Below are positions 51,429-60,557 of a DNA stretch of 64,000 bases, piece after piece (position 1 is the stretch's first letter; each line of letters opens with the position of its first letter). The notes beneath the pieces were generated by a model. That model was given only the letters and a program-made list of their open reading frames with translations, did no database searches and was not told where the DNA came from. Origin of the DNA: Propionibacteriaceae bacterium (GTDB lineage Bacteria > Actinomycetota > Actinomycetes > Propionibacteriales > Propionibacteriaceae). Location: assembly GCA_031262485.1 (NCBI GenBank), contig JAISHO010000019.1:1-64000 (forward strand), read 5' to 3'. The position numbers and the translations under genes are program-made.

Positions 51429-52312
51429 GACAACTCGTCGACCTCGGTCAACTCGGACCAGCTCGTCACCGTGCCGGTGAAGATGGCGTGGACCTGATCG
51501 CTCGTCAGATCCGTCACCGGGTTGGCCTGGTTGACGATGAGCGCGATGCCGTCGCGGGCGATGACGGTGGCGTTCAGCGTGGCCGTCTCAGATTCTTTGA
51601 GGTCGCGGCTCGACATCCCGATGTCGGCGGTGCCGTCGATGGCGGCCTGGAGGCCGGCCGAGGAGTCGGAGAGCTGGATGTCGACCTGAGCAGCCGGGTT
51701 GACGGCCTCGTACGCTTCGGCCAGTTTCTCCATGACGGGGGCGACGGACGAGGATCCGGCGACGACGAGGGTGCCGGAGGGATCCGTGCTCGCGTAGGGC
51801 GCGGCGTCGGCGACGACCGCGGTGTAGGACTCGTTGACGATCGTCTGACCCTCGGCGGCGAGGATGTAGCCGATGAAGTCGGCGGCCAGCGCGTCCGGAT
51901 CGCCGGCGGTGGCGACGAGGAAGGGACGGGCCACCGGGTACTCGCCCGAGGCGACCGCCTCGGGAGCCGGGGCGATCCCGTCGATCGAGACGGCCTTGAC
52001 CGTCTCATTGAGCGAGCCGAGCGAGAGGTAGCCGATGGCGTCCTCGTCGCCGGCCACCTGCGTCATCATGACGTCGGACTGCTTGGCGATGATCGCCTCG
52101 TCGGTCGTGTGATCCTTCCGGCCGCCGTCGGCCGTCTTCTCCTCGATGCCGAACAGTTCGATGAACGCGGCCCGGGTGCCGGAGCCGTCCTCCCGAGAGA
52201 CGACGGTGATCTCGCCGGTGTTCGGCGTGCAGCCGCTCAAGGCGAGAGAGGCGGCGAGCGGGATGAGCCAGAACCCTCTGGCCGATGTCTTCTTCGTCTG
52301 TGTCTGTGTCAT
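51425..52312 (-). CDS. pstS: Phosphate-binding lipoprotein PstS
   Basis: A 295-aa lipoprotein: Lys-rich start, hydrophobic segment, lipobox LSGC. The mature protein has SREDGSGTRAAFIELFG, AGSSSVAPVMEKLAEAY and IGMSSRDLKESE, the phosphate-binding Ser/Thr/Arg loops of PstS, though with the two lobes in swapped order compared with PstS-like proteins that start with the GSSS loop. First gene of pstSCAB, with Pho-box-like repeats upstream. Confidence 0.9.
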   Translation of the reverse strand: MTQTQTKKTSARGFWLIPLAASLALSGCTPNTGEITVVSREDGSGTRAAFIELFGIEEKTADGGRKDHTTDEAIIAKQSDVMMTQVAGDEDAIGYLSLGSLNETVKAVSIDGIAPAPEAVASGEYPVARPFLVATAGDPDALAADFIGYILAAEGQTIVNESYTAVVADAAPYASTDPSGTLVVAGSSSVAPVMEKLAEAYEAVNPAAQVDIQLSDSSAGLQAAIDGTADIGMSSRDLKESETATLNATVIARDGIALIVNQANPVTDLTSDQVHAIFTGTVTSWSELTEVDELS

Positions 52313-52367
52313 ACCTCGACGGTAACGAGGCGCGATAGAGCTTCCGTGGGGCTTGTGTCAGGATCGT

Positions 52368-52384
52368 GTAAAGACCGGTAAAGA
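52368..52384 (-). promoter_or_regulatory. Pho-box-like direct repeat upstream of pstS
   Basis: GTAAAGA occurs at 52368-52374 and again at 52378-52384 (TCTTTAC on the coding strand), 55-72 bp before the pstS start. Roughly one helical turn of spacing suits a PhoB/PhoP-type dimer. A third, weaker copy is not clear. Confidence 0.45.
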
Positions 52385-52553
52385 TTCTGAAATGCCTTGT
52401 CAGACGGTTAGAAGACGATGAGAAGGGCGTTGGCTGTCGGTCGGCTCTTCGGGCGTTCGGCCGTCTCTGTGGCCGAACCCCGGACGCATCACCGCGATCC
52501 TTAACCACCGCTCCCGCCCAGGGCAGCACGGAGGCGCGAGAATCCCCTTGTCG

Positions 52554-54239
52554 TCAGCCCAACCCGAGTTGGGCGGCGACCGCCGGGTCGACGAGGGCGA
52601 GGGCGGCGGCCCGGGCCTCCTCGGCGCTCGTGGCGTCGTAAGCGGCGGCGGCCATCGCCTTGCACTGGTCGAGCGTGTGGCGCCGCAAGGCGAAACGGAC
52701 GGCGGGCAGAGCGGGAGGCGACATCGACAAGCTGGTGATCCCGAAGCCGGCGAGCACGAGCGCCATGAGCGGGTCGGAAGCCGATTCCCCGCACACGCCG
52801 ACTGGCTTGCCGGCGGTGATCCCCGCCGTCGCGACATGGCAGACGAGGCGGAGCACCGCCGGTTGCCACAGGTTCGTCAGGTCGGCCAACGTGCCGCTGA
52901 GGCGATCAGCCGCCATCGTGTATTGGGCCAGATCATTGGTGCCGAGCGAGACGAAATCGGCTTCGGCCAAGATCTCAGCGGCCATGAGCGCGGCGGCGGG
53001 AACCTCGACCATGACCCCGGCCTGGGCGATCCCCGCGGCGTGGGCGGCGGTGACGAAAGCCCGTGTCTCGGCGGCGGTGGCGACCATGGGCGCCATGACC
53101 CACAGGCTCTCCCCCGCGCTCGCGGCGACGGCGCCGAGAGCGGTTAATTGGCCGTCCAACAAGGCGGGAAGGGTGCGGCAGAGTCGATAACCGCGCACCC
53201 CGAGAGCCGGGTTCTCCTCCTCCGTCTGATGGGCGAAAGCCAACGGCTTGTCGGATCCGGCGTCGAGGGTGCGGACGACGACTTTCCGCTCGCCGAACGC
53301 CGCGACGACCCGACGGAACGCTTCGGCTTGCTCCTCGACACTCGGCGCCTCGGCCCGGCCGAGGAACTGCACCTCGGTGCGCATGAGACCGACCCCTTCG
53401 GCGGCGGTCGCGGCGGCCCGCTCGGCGTCCTCGGCGGTGCCGATGTTGGCGAGCAGGGCGACCGGATGCCCATCGCTCGTCGCGCCAGCAGCGGTGTCCT
53501 CCGCCATGGCGGCGTCAGCGCCGGCGCGGCGCTCCAACTCGGCCCGCGTCTCAGCGCTCGGGGCGACGATAAGACGTCCGGCGGCGGCGTCGATCGCGAC
53601 GGTCGCCCCGGCGGGAATCGACGTCGCCCCGGCGACACGGACGAGGCAGGGGATGCCGAGTTGCCCGGCGATGATGGCGGTGTGGCTCGTCGGCCCGCCT
53701 TGTTCGGTGACGATCCCGGCGACGAGGCCGAGGTCGAGGGCGGCCGTGTCGGCCGGAGCGAGATCGACGGCGACGATGATCGACGGCTCGCTCAACGTCA
53801 CCCCTGGAGCCGGGACGTCGAGGAGGTGGGCGACGACACGGTCGCGCACACTGTCGAGATCGGTCACCCGCTCCGAGAGGGGCGGGCCGGCAGCCGTGAG
53901 GATCTCGGCGAACTGGGCGACGGCGGCGTGCACGGCGTGGGCGGGCGGCGTGCCCTCTCCCACGAGCCGGTGGGTCTCCCCGATGAGCGCCGGATCGGCC
54001 GCCATGAGGGCAGTGGCGCCAAGCACCTCGGCGACCGTGCCCTCGGCCGCCGCGGCCTGGGCGGTCAACGCCTCGGCGACGACGGCGAAGGCCTCGTCGA
54101 TCGCCGTCGTGGCCGCCTGCGGATCCGCAGGCGTTGGTTCTGGCTCCGGCAACGGCGGGGCGGAGTGGACGATCGCGACCGGTCCGACGGCGATGCCCCG
54201 CCCGGCGCTCAATCCATCCAGGACTCGTTCCTCGCTCAT
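52554..54239 (-). CDS. ptsI: PTS enzyme I (phosphoenolpyruvate-protein phosphotransferase)
   Basis: A 561-aa enzyme I. The phospho-His loop is GGPTSHTAIIAGQLGIPCLV; the PEP-binding barrel shows GVGLMRTEVQFLG, DAGSDKP, NPALGVRGYRL, SLGTNDLAQYTMAADR and the catalytic Cys in GVCGESASDP. It takes phosphate from PEP and passes it to HPr. No ptsH or enzyme II gene is in the window. Monocistronic, on the minus strand, 241 bp upstream of pstS. Confidence 0.94.
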   Translation of the reverse strand: MSEERVLDGLSAGRGIAVGPVAIVHSAPPLPEPEPTPADPQAATTAIDEAFAVVAEALTAQAAAAEGTVAEVLGATALMAADPALIGETHRLVGEGTPPAHAVHAAVAQFAEILTAAGPPLSERVTDLDSVRDRVVAHLLDVPAPGVTLSEPSIIVAVDLAPADTAALDLGLVAGIVTEQGGPTSHTAIIAGQLGIPCLVRVAGATSIPAGATVAIDAAAGRLIVAPSAETRAELERRAGADAAMAEDTAAGATSDGHPVALLANIGTAEDAERAAATAAEGVGLMRTEVQFLGRAEAPSVEEQAEAFRRVVAAFGERKVVVRTLDAGSDKPLAFAHQTEEENPALGVRGYRLCRTLPALLDGQLTALGAVAASAGESLWVMAPMVATAAETRAFVTAAHAAGIAQAGVMVEVPAAALMAAEILAEADFVSLGTNDLAQYTMAADRLSGTLADLTNLWQPAVLRLVCHVATAGITAGKPVGVCGESASDPLMALVLAGFGITSLSMSPPALPAVRFALRRHTLDQCKAMAAAAYDATSAEEARAAALALVDPAVAAQLGLG

Positions 54240-54366
54240 GTGCGCCTCTTTCCCTCCAACGACTTCTCGGCACGTTCCGCCTCCACAACCACTACCGTCC
54301 AGGAGCCGACGACGCCGATTCCGCCACTGTAATGGAAACCCACACCGTCACGGGAGGGCTAGCAGG

Positions 54367-54449
54367 GCGCCGGGATGATCGGCTCAGTTGGTTAGCCGAC
54401 GGTCGCGGCGCTGAGAGGGTTGCCAGAGCGCCGGGACGATCGTCGGCTC
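54367..54449. repeat. Imperfect direct repeat between ptsI and the aminotransferase gene
   Basis: GCGCCGGGATGATCGGCTC (54367-54385) and GCGCCGGGACGATCGTCGGC plus TC (54428-54449) match except for one change and a 3-bp insertion. Possibly a regulator site for one of the two divergent genes. Confidence 0.4.
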
Positions 54450-54474
54450 GCGGGTCGGCTCGTATGCTGAGCTG

Positions 54475-55638
54475 GTGCTCTCCGACCGCTTCGCCCATCC
54501 CGCGCCGCCGAACGCGTGGAGCACGACCCGAGCAGAGCTGGTGGAGCGTGGCGTCGCCCTCACCGACCTGACCGACTCGAACCCGACCCGACACGGGCTG
54601 TTCGACCCCGCCCTCCTCGAGATCCTGGCCCGCGCCACCCGCGACGCCGTCCGCTACGATCCCGATCCACGCGGACCGCTGCCCGCCCGGGAAACGTTGT
54701 CCGCCCGCTACGGCGGCAGTCCGGACGAATACTGGCTGACCACCTCAACCTCCCAGGCCTACGCCTGGCTCTTCACCCTCCTGGCCGACCCGGGCGACGA
54801 GGTGGCGATCCCCGCGCCGGGCTACCCGCTCATCGAGCCGTTGGCGGGGTTGACCGGGCTCGGCGTCGCGCGTTACCGGCTCCACTACCTCCATCCTTAT
54901 GGGTGGTCGATCGACCGGGACGACGTCGCGGCGGCCGCCGCCCGGGCCCGAATGCGGGCGATCATCGTCGTCCACCCCGGCAACCCGACCGGCTCGTACG
55001 TATCTGCTGACGACCACGCCGCCCTCATCGACACTTGCGCGCGGGGTGGGATCCCGCTCGTCTCCGACGAGGTCTTCCGCCCCTTCACCGTCGACCTTCC
55101 CTCCGGATCCCCGCCGAGCCTGGCCGGGGCGCCAGGAATCGTCACCATCACCCTCGACGGATTATCGAAGACGTTGTGCGCGCCCGGGCTCAAGCTGGCG
55201 TGGATCCACCTGACTGGTCCGCATTCGGCCACCGCCCCGCTGGCCGCCGCCCTCGACGAGATCGCCGACGCCTTCCTGCCCGTCGCCGCCCCCACGGCGG
55301 CCGCGCTGCCCGCCCTCCTCGAGGCCGCCGACGGGATCATCGCCCGGACGCGCGAGCGTCTCATCGCCAACCGGAGCGCCCTCGAGACGATCTTCCCCTC
55401 CCCGTTGCGAATCCGACGCTGCGACGGCGGATGGACGGCCCTGCTCGACCTGCCGGCGACGACACCGGATCCGACGATCACACTCCTAGAAGAACACCAC
55501 CTGTCGATCCACCCCGGGTGGTTCTACGATTTGCCCACCACCAACACACTCGCTCTCTCCCTTCTCCCCGAAGAGGACACCTTCCGCGAATCGTGCGAGC
55601 GGCTACGGACGGCTCTCACCCCGATCATCCATCTGTGA
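54475..55638 (+). CDS. PLP-dependent aminotransferase class I/II
   Basis: A 387-aa fold type I aminotransferase: TDLTDSNPTRHG at the start, AIPAPGYPLIEPLAGL, HPGNPTGSYV, SDEVFRPF, and the PLP Lys in LDGLSKTLCAPGLKLAWI. The substrate is not clear. GTG start. A -10-like TATGCT ends 6 bp before it, suggesting a leaderless transcript, which is common in actinobacteria. Followed within 2 bp by a small acetyltransferase gene. Confidence 0.87.
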   Translation: MLSDRFAHPAPPNAWSTTRAELVERGVALTDLTDSNPTRHGLFDPALLEILARATRDAVRYDPDPRGPLPARETLSARYGGSPDEYWLTTSTSQAYAWLFTLLADPGDEVAIPAPGYPLIEPLAGLTGLGVARYRLHYLHPYGWSIDRDDVAAAAARARMRAIIVVHPGNPTGSYVSADDHAALIDTCARGGIPLVSDEVFRPFTVDLPSGSPPSLAGAPGIVTITLDGLSKTLCAPGLKLAWIHLTGPHSATAPLAAALDEIADAFLPVAAPTAAALPALLEAADGIIARTRERLIANRSALETIFPSPLRIRRCDGGWTALLDLPATTPDPTITLLEEHHLSIHPGWFYDLPTTNTLALSLLPEEDTFRESCERLRTALTPIIHL

Positions 55639-55639
55639 C

Positions 55640-55981
55640 ATGATGCCTTCCATGGGGACCACAACAATACATAATGCAAAAGGATCGCAGTTTTTAGCGA
55701 TGCAAGACGGCCACGTCGCCGGCTATCTCGAATACCATCGCCGCGGGAACGTCGCCTCTTTCCTTCACACCATCGTCGACCCCGCCTCGGAAGGCCAGGG
55801 GATCGGATCGACCATCGTGAAATACGCCCTCGACGAGGCCCGACGCCTCGGCTGGCTGGTGCTGCCCTACTGCCCCTTCGTCTCGGCCTACATCGCCAAA
55901 CACCCCGAGTACCTCGATCTCGTGCCCGCCGACCGCCGCGCCGAGTTCCCCCTCGGGCAACTGACTCACACCACCGCCTGA
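55640..55981 (+). CDS. Small GNAT-like N-acetyltransferase (YidJ type)
   Basis: A 113-aa protein of the short GNAT-like family: VAGYLEYHR, FLHTIVDPASEGQGIGSTIV (acetyl-CoA loop), ALDEARRLGWLVLPYCPFVSAYI and KHPEYLDLV. The target is unknown. It starts 1 bp after the aminotransferase stop and is followed 20 bp later by an Fe-S protein gene, probably one operon. Start may be 55640, 55643 or 55652. Confidence 0.85.
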   Translation: MMPSMGTTTIHNAKGSQFLAMQDGHVAGYLEYHRRGNVASFLHTIVDPASEGQGIGSTIVKYALDEARRLGWLVLPYCPFVSAYIAKHPEYLDLVPADRRAEFPLGQLTHTTA

Positions 55982-56001
55982 CCCGACAAGGACCACCACC
56001 G

Positions 56002-56421
56002 ATGACACGACGGACCTACCACGGAACCGACATCAACGTCACCTTCGACCTCGACCGCTGCCTCCACGCCGCCGAGTGCGTGCGCGGACTGCCCGAGGTG
56101 TTCGACACCCACCGCAAGCCCTGGGTCCTGCCCGACGCCGCTCCCGCCGAGACCGTCGCCGAGATCGTCCGGAGGTGCCCCACGGGCGCCCTCGAGTATG
56201 GTCCTGGCACCGAACTCGAGGGCGCCGCAGCGGAACGCGCCGACCAGCCGACGACCATCGTCAGCAAGGCCGGGGAGCCGATGTGGGTGCGCGGCGAGAT
56301 CGCTCTGACGAGCGACAAGGGTGTCGAGCACGTCACCCGGGCGTCGCTGTGCCGCTGCGGGCAGACCGCCAACGCCCCGTTCTGCGACCTGGCTGGCGAC
56401 TGCTCCGCTTGGCGTTCGTGA
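56002..56421 (+). CDS. Small Fe-S protein: ferredoxin-like domain plus CDGSH-like domain
   Basis: A 139-aa protein. The first half (CLHAAECVRGLPEVFD, then CPTGALEYG) is the Fer4_19 type of divergent ferredoxin. The second half (ASLCRCGQTANAPFC) starts like a CDGSH 2Fe-2S domain, but the usual DGSH-type His after PFC is replaced by DLAGDCSAWRS. The fourth ligand is therefore absent or substituted, perhaps by the extra Cys. Cytosolic; role unknown. Confidence 0.75.
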   Translation: MTRRTYHGTDINVTFDLDRCLHAAECVRGLPEVFDTHRKPWVLPDAAPAETVAEIVRRCPTGALEYGPGTELEGAAAERADQPTTIVSKAGEPMWVRGEIALTSDKGVEHVTRASLCRCGQTANAPFCDLAGDCSAWRS

Positions 56422-56443
56422 GCAGTGATCTCTTCCTTCAGCG

Positions 56444-57781
56444 GTGATCACGCTCCGACGGCAATCGCGTAAACCCGCGAGGAAGACGTCGGACGTCTCC
56501 CTCAATTCTCCTTGGCGGTGGAGACGACGCATGCGCCGCCGCGACACCGAGGAGGCTGAGCGCGCCTCGACGCCGCTCGAACTGCTCGTCGACCTCGTCT
56601 TCGTCGTCGCCGTCTCCCAGTCGGTCGAACAATTGGCCCACAATCTTGAGGCCGGGGACGTCGCCGAGGGGATCGTCACCTTCGGGATGGTCTTCTTCGC
56701 CATCTGGTGGGCGTGGATGAACTTCTCCTGGTTCGCCTCGAGCTACGACGTCGACGACGGGCCCTACCGGCTCACCGTCCTCCTCCAGATGACCGGGGTC
56801 CTCGCCTTGGCCGCCGGAGTGGCCTCGGCCGAGAGCGACCACCGGCTCACCGTCATCACCGTGGGGTATTGCGTCATGCGGGCCGCCGGGGTGATCCAAT
56901 GGTTGCGGGCCGCCCGCAACGACCCGTCCGGGCGTGCCACCGCCCTGCGCTACGCCCGGGGAATCGCCTTCGTCCAGATCTTGTGGGTCGGGCGTTTGGC
57001 CTTGCCAGCGACGTGGGAGCTGGGCAGTTTCATCGCTTGCGCGGCGATCGAGTTGCTCGTGCCCTGGTGGGCCGAGCGAGCCGAACAGACCGCCTGGCAC
57101 CCCCACCACATCGCCGAACGCTACAGCCTGTTCACCATCATCCTGCTCGGCGAATCGGTCGCCGACTGCGTCACCGCGCTCCACGAAGGCGCCGGGGAAA
57201 ACGGCTTATCCGGCCCCCTCGTCTCCGTCGCGATCTGCGGGCTCGTCGTCGTCTTCGCCCTCTGGTGGATCTACTTCCTCGATCCGATGCATGTGGGATT
57301 GCGCAAACGCCGTCACATCGCTTTCTCGTGGGGCTACGGGCACGTCGGCGTCTTCATCGCGCTGGCCCTCGTCGGCTCCGGACTCGAAGTCGTCATCGCC
57401 GACGCCGCGCGGCCCGGCGGTGGACCGGCGGCCGACTCGGAGGAGATCGTCGAACCGCTCGTCCATCTCTCCCCCCTCGCCGCCACCGCCACCATGGCGT
57501 TGCCGATCGCCCTCTACCTCGTCTCGATGATCCTCGTCTTCCGCCTCTCCCAAGGCCGCTGGAACCACCTGCGCACCCTCGCCGCCGGGGCGGCCGTCAT
57601 CGTCGTCCTCCCCGCCACAACCCTCTTGGGGTGCTCCGTCGTCGTGACAGCCGCGCTCATCACCCTCGCCCTCGTCGTCGTCACCGCCACGCTCATCCGC
57701 AGCCGTCATCTCCAAGCCGATCATCACCCCGATCTGGACGGCGAAAAACCGGCAGAACTCGTCGGCATCGCTGGAAACTGA
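56444..57781 (+). CDS. LtrA-family membrane protein
   Basis: 445 aa, about 12 hydrophobic segments. TPLELLVDLVFVVAVSQSVEQLA at the start and HIAERYSLFTIILLGESV in the middle are the LtrA signatures. The family is named from a low-temperature-sensitivity locus in Listeria; its biochemical function is unsettled. GTG start at 56444; an internal ATG at 56531 would remove a charged, non-conserved leader and could be the real start. Confidence 0.88.
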   Translation: MITLRRQSRKPARKTSDVSLNSPWRWRRRMRRRDTEEAERASTPLELLVDLVFVVAVSQSVEQLAHNLEAGDVAEGIVTFGMVFFAIWWAWMNFSWFASSYDVDDGPYRLTVLLQMTGVLALAAGVASAESDHRLTVITVGYCVMRAAGVIQWLRAARNDPSGRATALRYARGIAFVQILWVGRLALPATWELGSFIACAAIELLVPWWAERAEQTAWHPHHIAERYSLFTIILLGESVADCVTALHEGAGENGLSGPLVSVAICGLVVVFALWWIYFLDPMHVGLRKRRHIAFSWGYGHVGVFIALALVGSGLEVVIADAARPGGGPAADSEEIVEPLVHLSPLAATATMALPIALYLVSMILVFRLSQGRWNHLRTLAAGAAVIVVLPATTLLGCSVVVTAALITLALVVVTATLIRSRHLQADHHPDLDGEKPAELVGIAGN

Positions 57782-57825
57782 GAGAGTGGACGACAGGAAC
57801 AACGGACCGTTGATAGAGGAGCGGC

Positions 57826-58314
57826 ATGACGGAGACGAGCCCCACGCAGGAGATGTGGTACGAAGACATCGAGGTCGGCGACCGGTTCGAGACCGAGCCG
57901 GGCCACGCCATCGAACTGACCGAAGAGAACATCATCGCTTTCGCACGGGAATACGACCCCCAACCCGGGCATGTCGATCCCGACCTGGCCGAGACGAGCT
58001 TCTTCCACGGCCTAGCCGCCTCTGGGTGGCACACCGCCGCGGTGACGATGCGATTGTTGGCCGGAGTCGGCTTCCCGATCGGCAACGGCATCGTCGGCGC
58101 CGGAGTCGAGTTGGCCTGGCCGACGCCGGCCCGCCCCGGCGACCGTCTCCACCTCACCCTCGAGGTGACATCGAAGCGTCTATCCCGCAGCAAACCGGAT
58201 CGCGGCATCGTCGTCGTCGACTATGACACGATCAACCAGGACGGCGAGGTCCGCCAGCGCACCCATACGACGCTCATTGTTTTCCGTCGCCCGGATTCCG
58301 CTTCCGTGGGTTGA
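57826..58314 (+). CDS. MaoC-like hot-dog dehydratase
   Basis: A 162-aa single hot-dog domain. Catalytic Asp/His region YDPQPGHVDPDLAETSFFHGLAASGWH, then GAGVELAWPTPARPGDRL. Such enzymes hydrate enoyl-CoA-type substrates. Typical MaoC proteins have PxHxD; here PGHVD keeps the His and Asp. Stands between LtrA and an ABC exporter without an obvious pathway. Confidence 0.85.
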   Translation: MTETSPTQEMWYEDIEVGDRFETEPGHAIELTEENIIAFAREYDPQPGHVDPDLAETSFFHGLAASGWHTAAVTMRLLAGVGFPIGNGIVGAGVELAWPTPARPGDRLHLTLEVTSKRLSRSKPDRGIVVVDYDTINQDGEVRQRTHTTLIVFRRPDSASVG

Positions 58315-58335
58315 ACTGCTTCGTAACATTGCGTC

Positions 58336-59313
58336 GTGCTGAACATTGACCATGTGTCTCGCCGTTTCGGGGCGGTTCAAGCCCTCGACGACGTCACCTT
58401 CAGCATGGCGGACCACGGGATGACCGGGTTCATCGGCGGCAACGGAGCCGGCAAGACGACGACGATGCGCATCATCATGGGCATCATCACGGCGGACTCC
58501 GGTGGTGTGCGCTGGAGGCACGCCCCGATCACCCCGGCCGACGTGCGACGGATCGGCTACATGCCGGCCGAGCGCGGCCTCTACCCCACGATGCCGATCG
58601 GCAAACAACTCGCATATTTCGCGCGCATCCGAGGGTTGAGCCGGCAGGACGCCGCCACATCGACCGAACGTCTCCTGACCGAACTCTCCCTCGAGCATCG
58701 GAGCAAGGACCCCGTCCAAAACCTCTCCCTCGGAAACCAGCAACGTATCCAGATCGCTGCCGCTCTCATCGGCGACCCGGCCTGCCTCATCCTCGACGAA
58801 CCCTTCTCCGGCCTCGACCCGATCGCCGCGGAGACCGTCGGGGAGATCTTGCGTTCGCACAGTGAACGGGGCGTGCCCGTCCTCTTCTCGAGCCACCAAC
58901 TCGACCTCGTCGAACGGTACTGCGACCATCTCGTCATCATCGCCGACGGCAAAATCAAGGCCACCGGATCGCGCGAAGGCCTCCTGGCGACCCACGCCGG
59001 ATTCTCCTACGAGATCGGCGCCGACGACCTCACCTGGCTGCGCGCCGAACGCGGCGTCATCGACGTCGTCCCGCATGGGAGAAAAGTTCGCTTCACGATC
59101 GACGCCCTCAACCAGGACACCGCCGAAGTCATCGCCCAAGAGGTGCTCCAGCGCGCCCTCGGGCATGGTCCGGTCAACTCCTTCCAACGCTGGACGCCAT
59201 CGTTGGCCGAAGTCTTCCGCGACACCATCGTCGACCGGCCCGGGGAACCCGGATTCGATCGTCGCATCCGTCGGCTGTGGCGCCGGCCCGGCCTGTTCCA
59301 GGACAAACCATGA
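58336..59313 (+). CDS. ABC exporter ATPase, NatA-like
   Basis: A 325-aa ATPase: Walker A GGNGAGKTTTM, signature LSLGNQQR, Walker B LILDEPFSGLDP, switch SSHQ, and the C-terminal DUF4162-type tail (APs with this tail are NatA/YhaQ-like). The signature reads LSLGN, as in NatA/YhaQ. GTG start. The stop overlaps the permease start as ATGA. Likely exports an ion, lipid or toxic compound. Confidence 0.88.
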   Translation: MLNIDHVSRRFGAVQALDDVTFSMADHGMTGFIGGNGAGKTTTMRIIMGIITADSGGVRWRHAPITPADVRRIGYMPAERGLYPTMPIGKQLAYFARIRGLSRQDAATSTERLLTELSLEHRSKDPVQNLSLGNQQRIQIAAALIGDPACLILDEPFSGLDPIAAETVGEILRSHSERGVPVLFSSHQLDLVERYCDHLVIIADGKIKATGSREGLLATHAGFSYEIGADDLTWLRAERGVIDVVPHGRKVRFTIDALNQDTAEVIAQEVLQRALGHGPVNSFQRWTPSLAEVFRDTIVDRPGEPGFDRRIRRLWRRPGLFQDKP

Positions 59314-60551
59314 CATCACGGGGGAGAACCGAGGCCGCGCCGGAGAAAGACGCGGCGTCCGATCGCGCGGAGACGAGCCGACCCGCTCGACTGAGAACGG
59401 GCCCGGGCGACGACAACGCGACCGGCGCAGCCTCAGGCGGGCGGAAGCGATGGAAAGACGGGATCGTCCAGACCTGGCTCGTCGCCGGACGCGACATCGA
59501 CCAACAACTGCACTCGCGCTCCTTCCTCATCACCACCCTGCTCCTCCTTCTGGCGACGGTGGCGGGAGTCGTCATCGCCGCCGTCCTCACCCGTCCAGCG
59601 ACCGGCTCCGACACGACGACCGTCGTCGCTGTGGCCGCAGAATTACCTAGCGGGACGGGATTAGCGGATGATTTCACGCTCATCGAAGCGGCGAGCGCGA
59701 ACGAGGCTGTCGCCGACGTGCGCGACGGAGAGGCCGACGCCGCCGTCATCCCCGACGCGGCTGGCGGCGGGCTCACCATCGTCGCCCGCACCACCGCTCC
59801 GAGCGGGCTCGTCAACGCCCTGACGACGACGCCGACCGTCGAGTTGCTCGAACCCGACACCACCGGCACGCCGATGACGGCCGCCTTCACCGCGCTCGGC
59901 TTCGGAGCCGTCTTCATGATCGTCATCCAAGTCTGCGGCGCCGGGGTGGCGCAGAACACCGTCATCGAGAAACAGACCCGCATCGTCGAGATCCTGCTGG
60001 CCGCCATGCCGGCCCGCGTCCTCATCGCCGGCAAGATCCTCGGCAGCGCCGTCGTCGCCCTCCTCCAAGCCCTCCTGCTCGCCCTCGTCCTCCTCGGTGG
60101 CATGGCGATCGCGGGGATGACGGCGTCGCTGGCGGCGTGGGCTCCAGCGATCCTCTGGTTCGTCGTCCTTCTCATCACCGGTTTCGTGCTCATCACGAGC
60201 CTGTACGCCGCTTTGGCCGCCCTCGTCTCGCGGGTCGAGGAGGTCTCCAGCGCCACCACCCCGGTGACGATGCTCGTCATGGTGGCCTACCTCGCGCCCT
60301 ACATCGTCATCCTGCTCGGCGACGAGGGCGCCACCACGCTGCTCGGGTATCTGCCGGTGTTCTCGACGATCGTCATGCCGACCCTCATCAGCTCAGGGAC
60401 CGCCACCTCCGGTGAAGCGGCCCTCGCCTGGCTCATCTGCCTCGTCGCGACGGTCGGCGGCATCCTCGTCGCCGCGCGGGTCTATCGCTACTCCTTGCTC
60501 CGGACGGGCAAGAAAGTCTCCTTCTTCCGAGCTCTCTCCGGCTCGGAGTGA
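59310..60551 (+). CDS. ABC-2 exporter permease, NatB-like
   Basis: A 413-aa membrane protein. After a charged leader of about 50 residues come the first membrane segment (SFLITTLLLLLATVAGVVIAA), an external domain and five or six more segments, with NTVIEKQTRIVEILLAAMPA, a strong ABC2_membrane_3/NatB block. The ATG at 59310 overlaps the ATPase stop; the longer track start is a shadow. Converges on the next gene with 6 bp between stops. Confidence 0.87.
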   Translation: MTSRGRTEAAPEKDAASDRAETSRPARLRTGPGDDNATGAASGGRKRWKDGIVQTWLVAGRDIDQQLHSRSFLITTLLLLLATVAGVVIAAVLTRPATGSDTTTVVAVAAELPSGTGLADDFTLIEAASANEAVADVRDGEADAAVIPDAAGGGLTIVARTTAPSGLVNALTTTPTVELLEPDTTGTPMTAAFTALGFGAVFMIVIQVCGAGVAQNTVIEKQTRIVEILLAAMPARVLIAGKILGSAVVALLQALLLALVLLGGMAIAGMTASLAAWAPAILWFVVLLITGFVLITSLYAALAALVSRVEEVSSATTPVTMLVMVAYLAPYIVILLGDEGATTLLGYLPVFSTIVMPTLISSGTATSGEAALAWLICLVATVGGILVAARVYRYSLLRTGKKVSFFRALSGSE

Positions 60552-60557
60552 GGGCGA

